Shown in pieces: positions 42,879 to 44,363 of a stretch of 44,363 nt of DNA. The position numbers and the translations under genes are program-made. The notes beneath the pieces were generated by a model. That model did no database searches. It worked only from the letters and a program-made list of their open reading frames with translations, and was not told where the DNA came from. Numbering within the stretch: position 1 is the stretch's first letter; each line of letters opens with the position of its first letter. Where the stretch lies: the NCBI RefSeq assembly GCF_001039355.2, contig NW_019775894.1, forward strand, positions 90,558 through 134,920. The letters are read 5' to 3'. The DNA is from Lingula anatina. Its lineage: Eukaryota; Brachiopoda; Lingulata; Lingulida; Lingulidae.

Positions 42879-44363
42879 TATGTAAGAAAGCTGTTTCCTT
42901 TTTTCAGATTCATTAAAAATATTCAGTAATTGCCTATAACAAGCCCTTAGAACAAAGTTTGATGTTGTCTTGTGCCATTCTATGTTTGTCCCTCCCTCCC
43001 TCAAAAAAAAAAAAAAAAAAAATCAGCGATTATAAAGTCTCCAGAGATAAGTGCTATTTGGCCGAGAACAAACTAGATACGATGTTGCTTCATCGTTTGG
43101 CAACTTGGAGTTCTTATACCTAGAGATGTTACGTGGGCATTGGCAGTATACGCCTTATTTGCGTTTTTCGGTAAAATACAGTGGTTCTGTCGCTCTGCAT
43201 GTCAAATAATACACTGCCTACCTCTTACAATAGAGTTCTTGGAGAATATTCATGTTTGTGATGTTCAATAGACAAACAACTTTTAAATGTGTATAGTATG
43301 TAAAAGAAAGGTAATAATTATTGAGTAATTTGGAAAGTATGTTGTCGTCTGCTCAGAACGTGATACTGCGTCGTTATTACCTGTATATTTATAAATACGC
43401 AAAAGCAATTAGTTCGAAATGCCACTCGCCAAAAACATATAATATTTACACATATTTTTATTGTTTAAGTAGTTCATAGCAAAGTAATGACTAATTAACA
43501 ATTACGTTGGTTAAAAGTTGTCATAAATTTTAATTTGTTGTGTATGGATACAATGATTATTTCGGTCATACTTCAGTGTGAAATCGGTAATTTTCGATCA
43601 AGATGGCGAAGTACAGGGGGCGTTACAGGATATTAATGCATGGCTTTGCCAGGCCAACGCGTGTTGACAAACGGTTATTAGAATGGTATTGACCCATTAA
43701 GTGCTTATAACAAGACAATCACTTAATGTGAGCAAGTTGTCCCGCCATCTCGTCTCATTATAACCGCCGTCTTTCATGTCTTAATGCATGGTTATAAAGC
43801 TATGTTGGCTTTTAGTGCTGTCGCAATATGCGATGCTTTCGAGTTATGGAGCCGAGGCGCTCGTGAAGGCTGTTAAATATGGCCATGTCTAGTTTCTTTC
43901 TTTGCTTTATTTTATTAACTTCCTAAAAGACTGAATTATGAATAGTCGATGTATATGTTGTCCCCATGTCTAGCTAAAACAATGAGCATTTATTTAGTTG
44001 TCAGGGGTTCGTTATCATAAGTGACTATTTTGCTTTGAATAGAAATTGAAAAAAGTTCGTTGTAAAATGGAAATTTCTTGAGCATTATGTTAACTGGAAA
44101 CTGAAATTTCTAGGATTGTCATTTATCTCACATGAAAAAATGTAATTAAATACAAATTGGTAGTTTTTTACAAGCTGAATGTGGTCTCATTGATTGGGAA
44201 TTGGAATATTCAACATGCATTGTGTTGTTCCTTGTCACGTAGGAAGACCCTACACCCAAAATGAGCCGCTGGCGCTACATGTTATTGAATATATTGGCAA
44301 TAAGCCTATAGCAATTAAAAAAATATGTCGGCAGAGGAATCGCGTCTTGGTGAAAATTGCGGC

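Larger units (their letters stand above)
39923..44363. repeat. Peptide-gene module, copy B (runs off the window)
   Basis: Starts with a (GA)n run at 39923-39939, then CCATTTCCAGTAGAGCAG at about 40096, TCCGAATGTGTTAGGTGAGA at 40238, CTGGCGCTCGTG at 40274, and the peptide gene. Collinear with copy A from 40330 to the window end. The 42150-42878 part is rearranged relative to A. Confidence 0.8.

Overview
The window is eukaryotic, intron-bearing, AT-rich DNA from an invertebrate, most likely a bivalve mollusc. The evidence is an alpha-kinase pair, a Mab-21/TPR gene of the kind expanded in molluscs, two short secreted eight-cysteine peptides whose spacing resembles mussel myticins, and dense MITE-like foldback repeats. 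Genes are sparse, and much of the DNA is microsatellite, transposon remnant or unrecognised sequence.

Layout. (1) 0.9-10.7 kb: two copies of an alpha-kinase gene. Each has its own TATA box and a matching non-coding first exon with a GTAAG donor. Copy 1 has a full kinase domain broken by one frameshift. Copy 2 has lost the N-lobe. Several foldback elements lie between them. (2) 13.1-24.1 kb, minus strand: a gene of unknown family. Two large coding exons join in frame across a 5.5-kb intron and would give about 722 residues of mostly disordered protein. The intron holds a plus-strand tRNA-Gln and a near-identical 0.75-kb repeat bounded by single N bases, which looks like an assembly artefact. 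(3) 25.1-29.2 kb: a Mab-21 exon with C-terminal TPR-like helices, a TA-flanked MITE, then a decayed second copy of the Mab-21 3' half. (4) 30.1-44.4 kb: a repeated module. Two large copies (A about 33.5-38.4 kb, B about 39.9 kb to the window end) each carry one minus-strand two-exon gene for a secreted cysteine-rich peptide. A third, shrunken copy (30.1-31.4 kb) has lost the gene. A degenerate Tc1 element, a hAT-like MITE, a Penelope-type GIY-YIG relic and LTR remnants sit in or between the copies.

The point of most interest is the pair of myticin-like peptide genes. They keep the signal peptide, the phase-1 intron, a Lys-Arg site before the first cysteine and all eight cysteines, yet the mature sequence has diverged strongly. 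The start of the Mab-21 exon and its upstream flank also recur, as non-coding sequence, at the head of these modules. Alpha-kinase, Mab-21 and antimicrobial-type peptide genes could all belong to innate defence, but any joint function is inference from proximity. All assignments come from reading the sequence; no database search was run.
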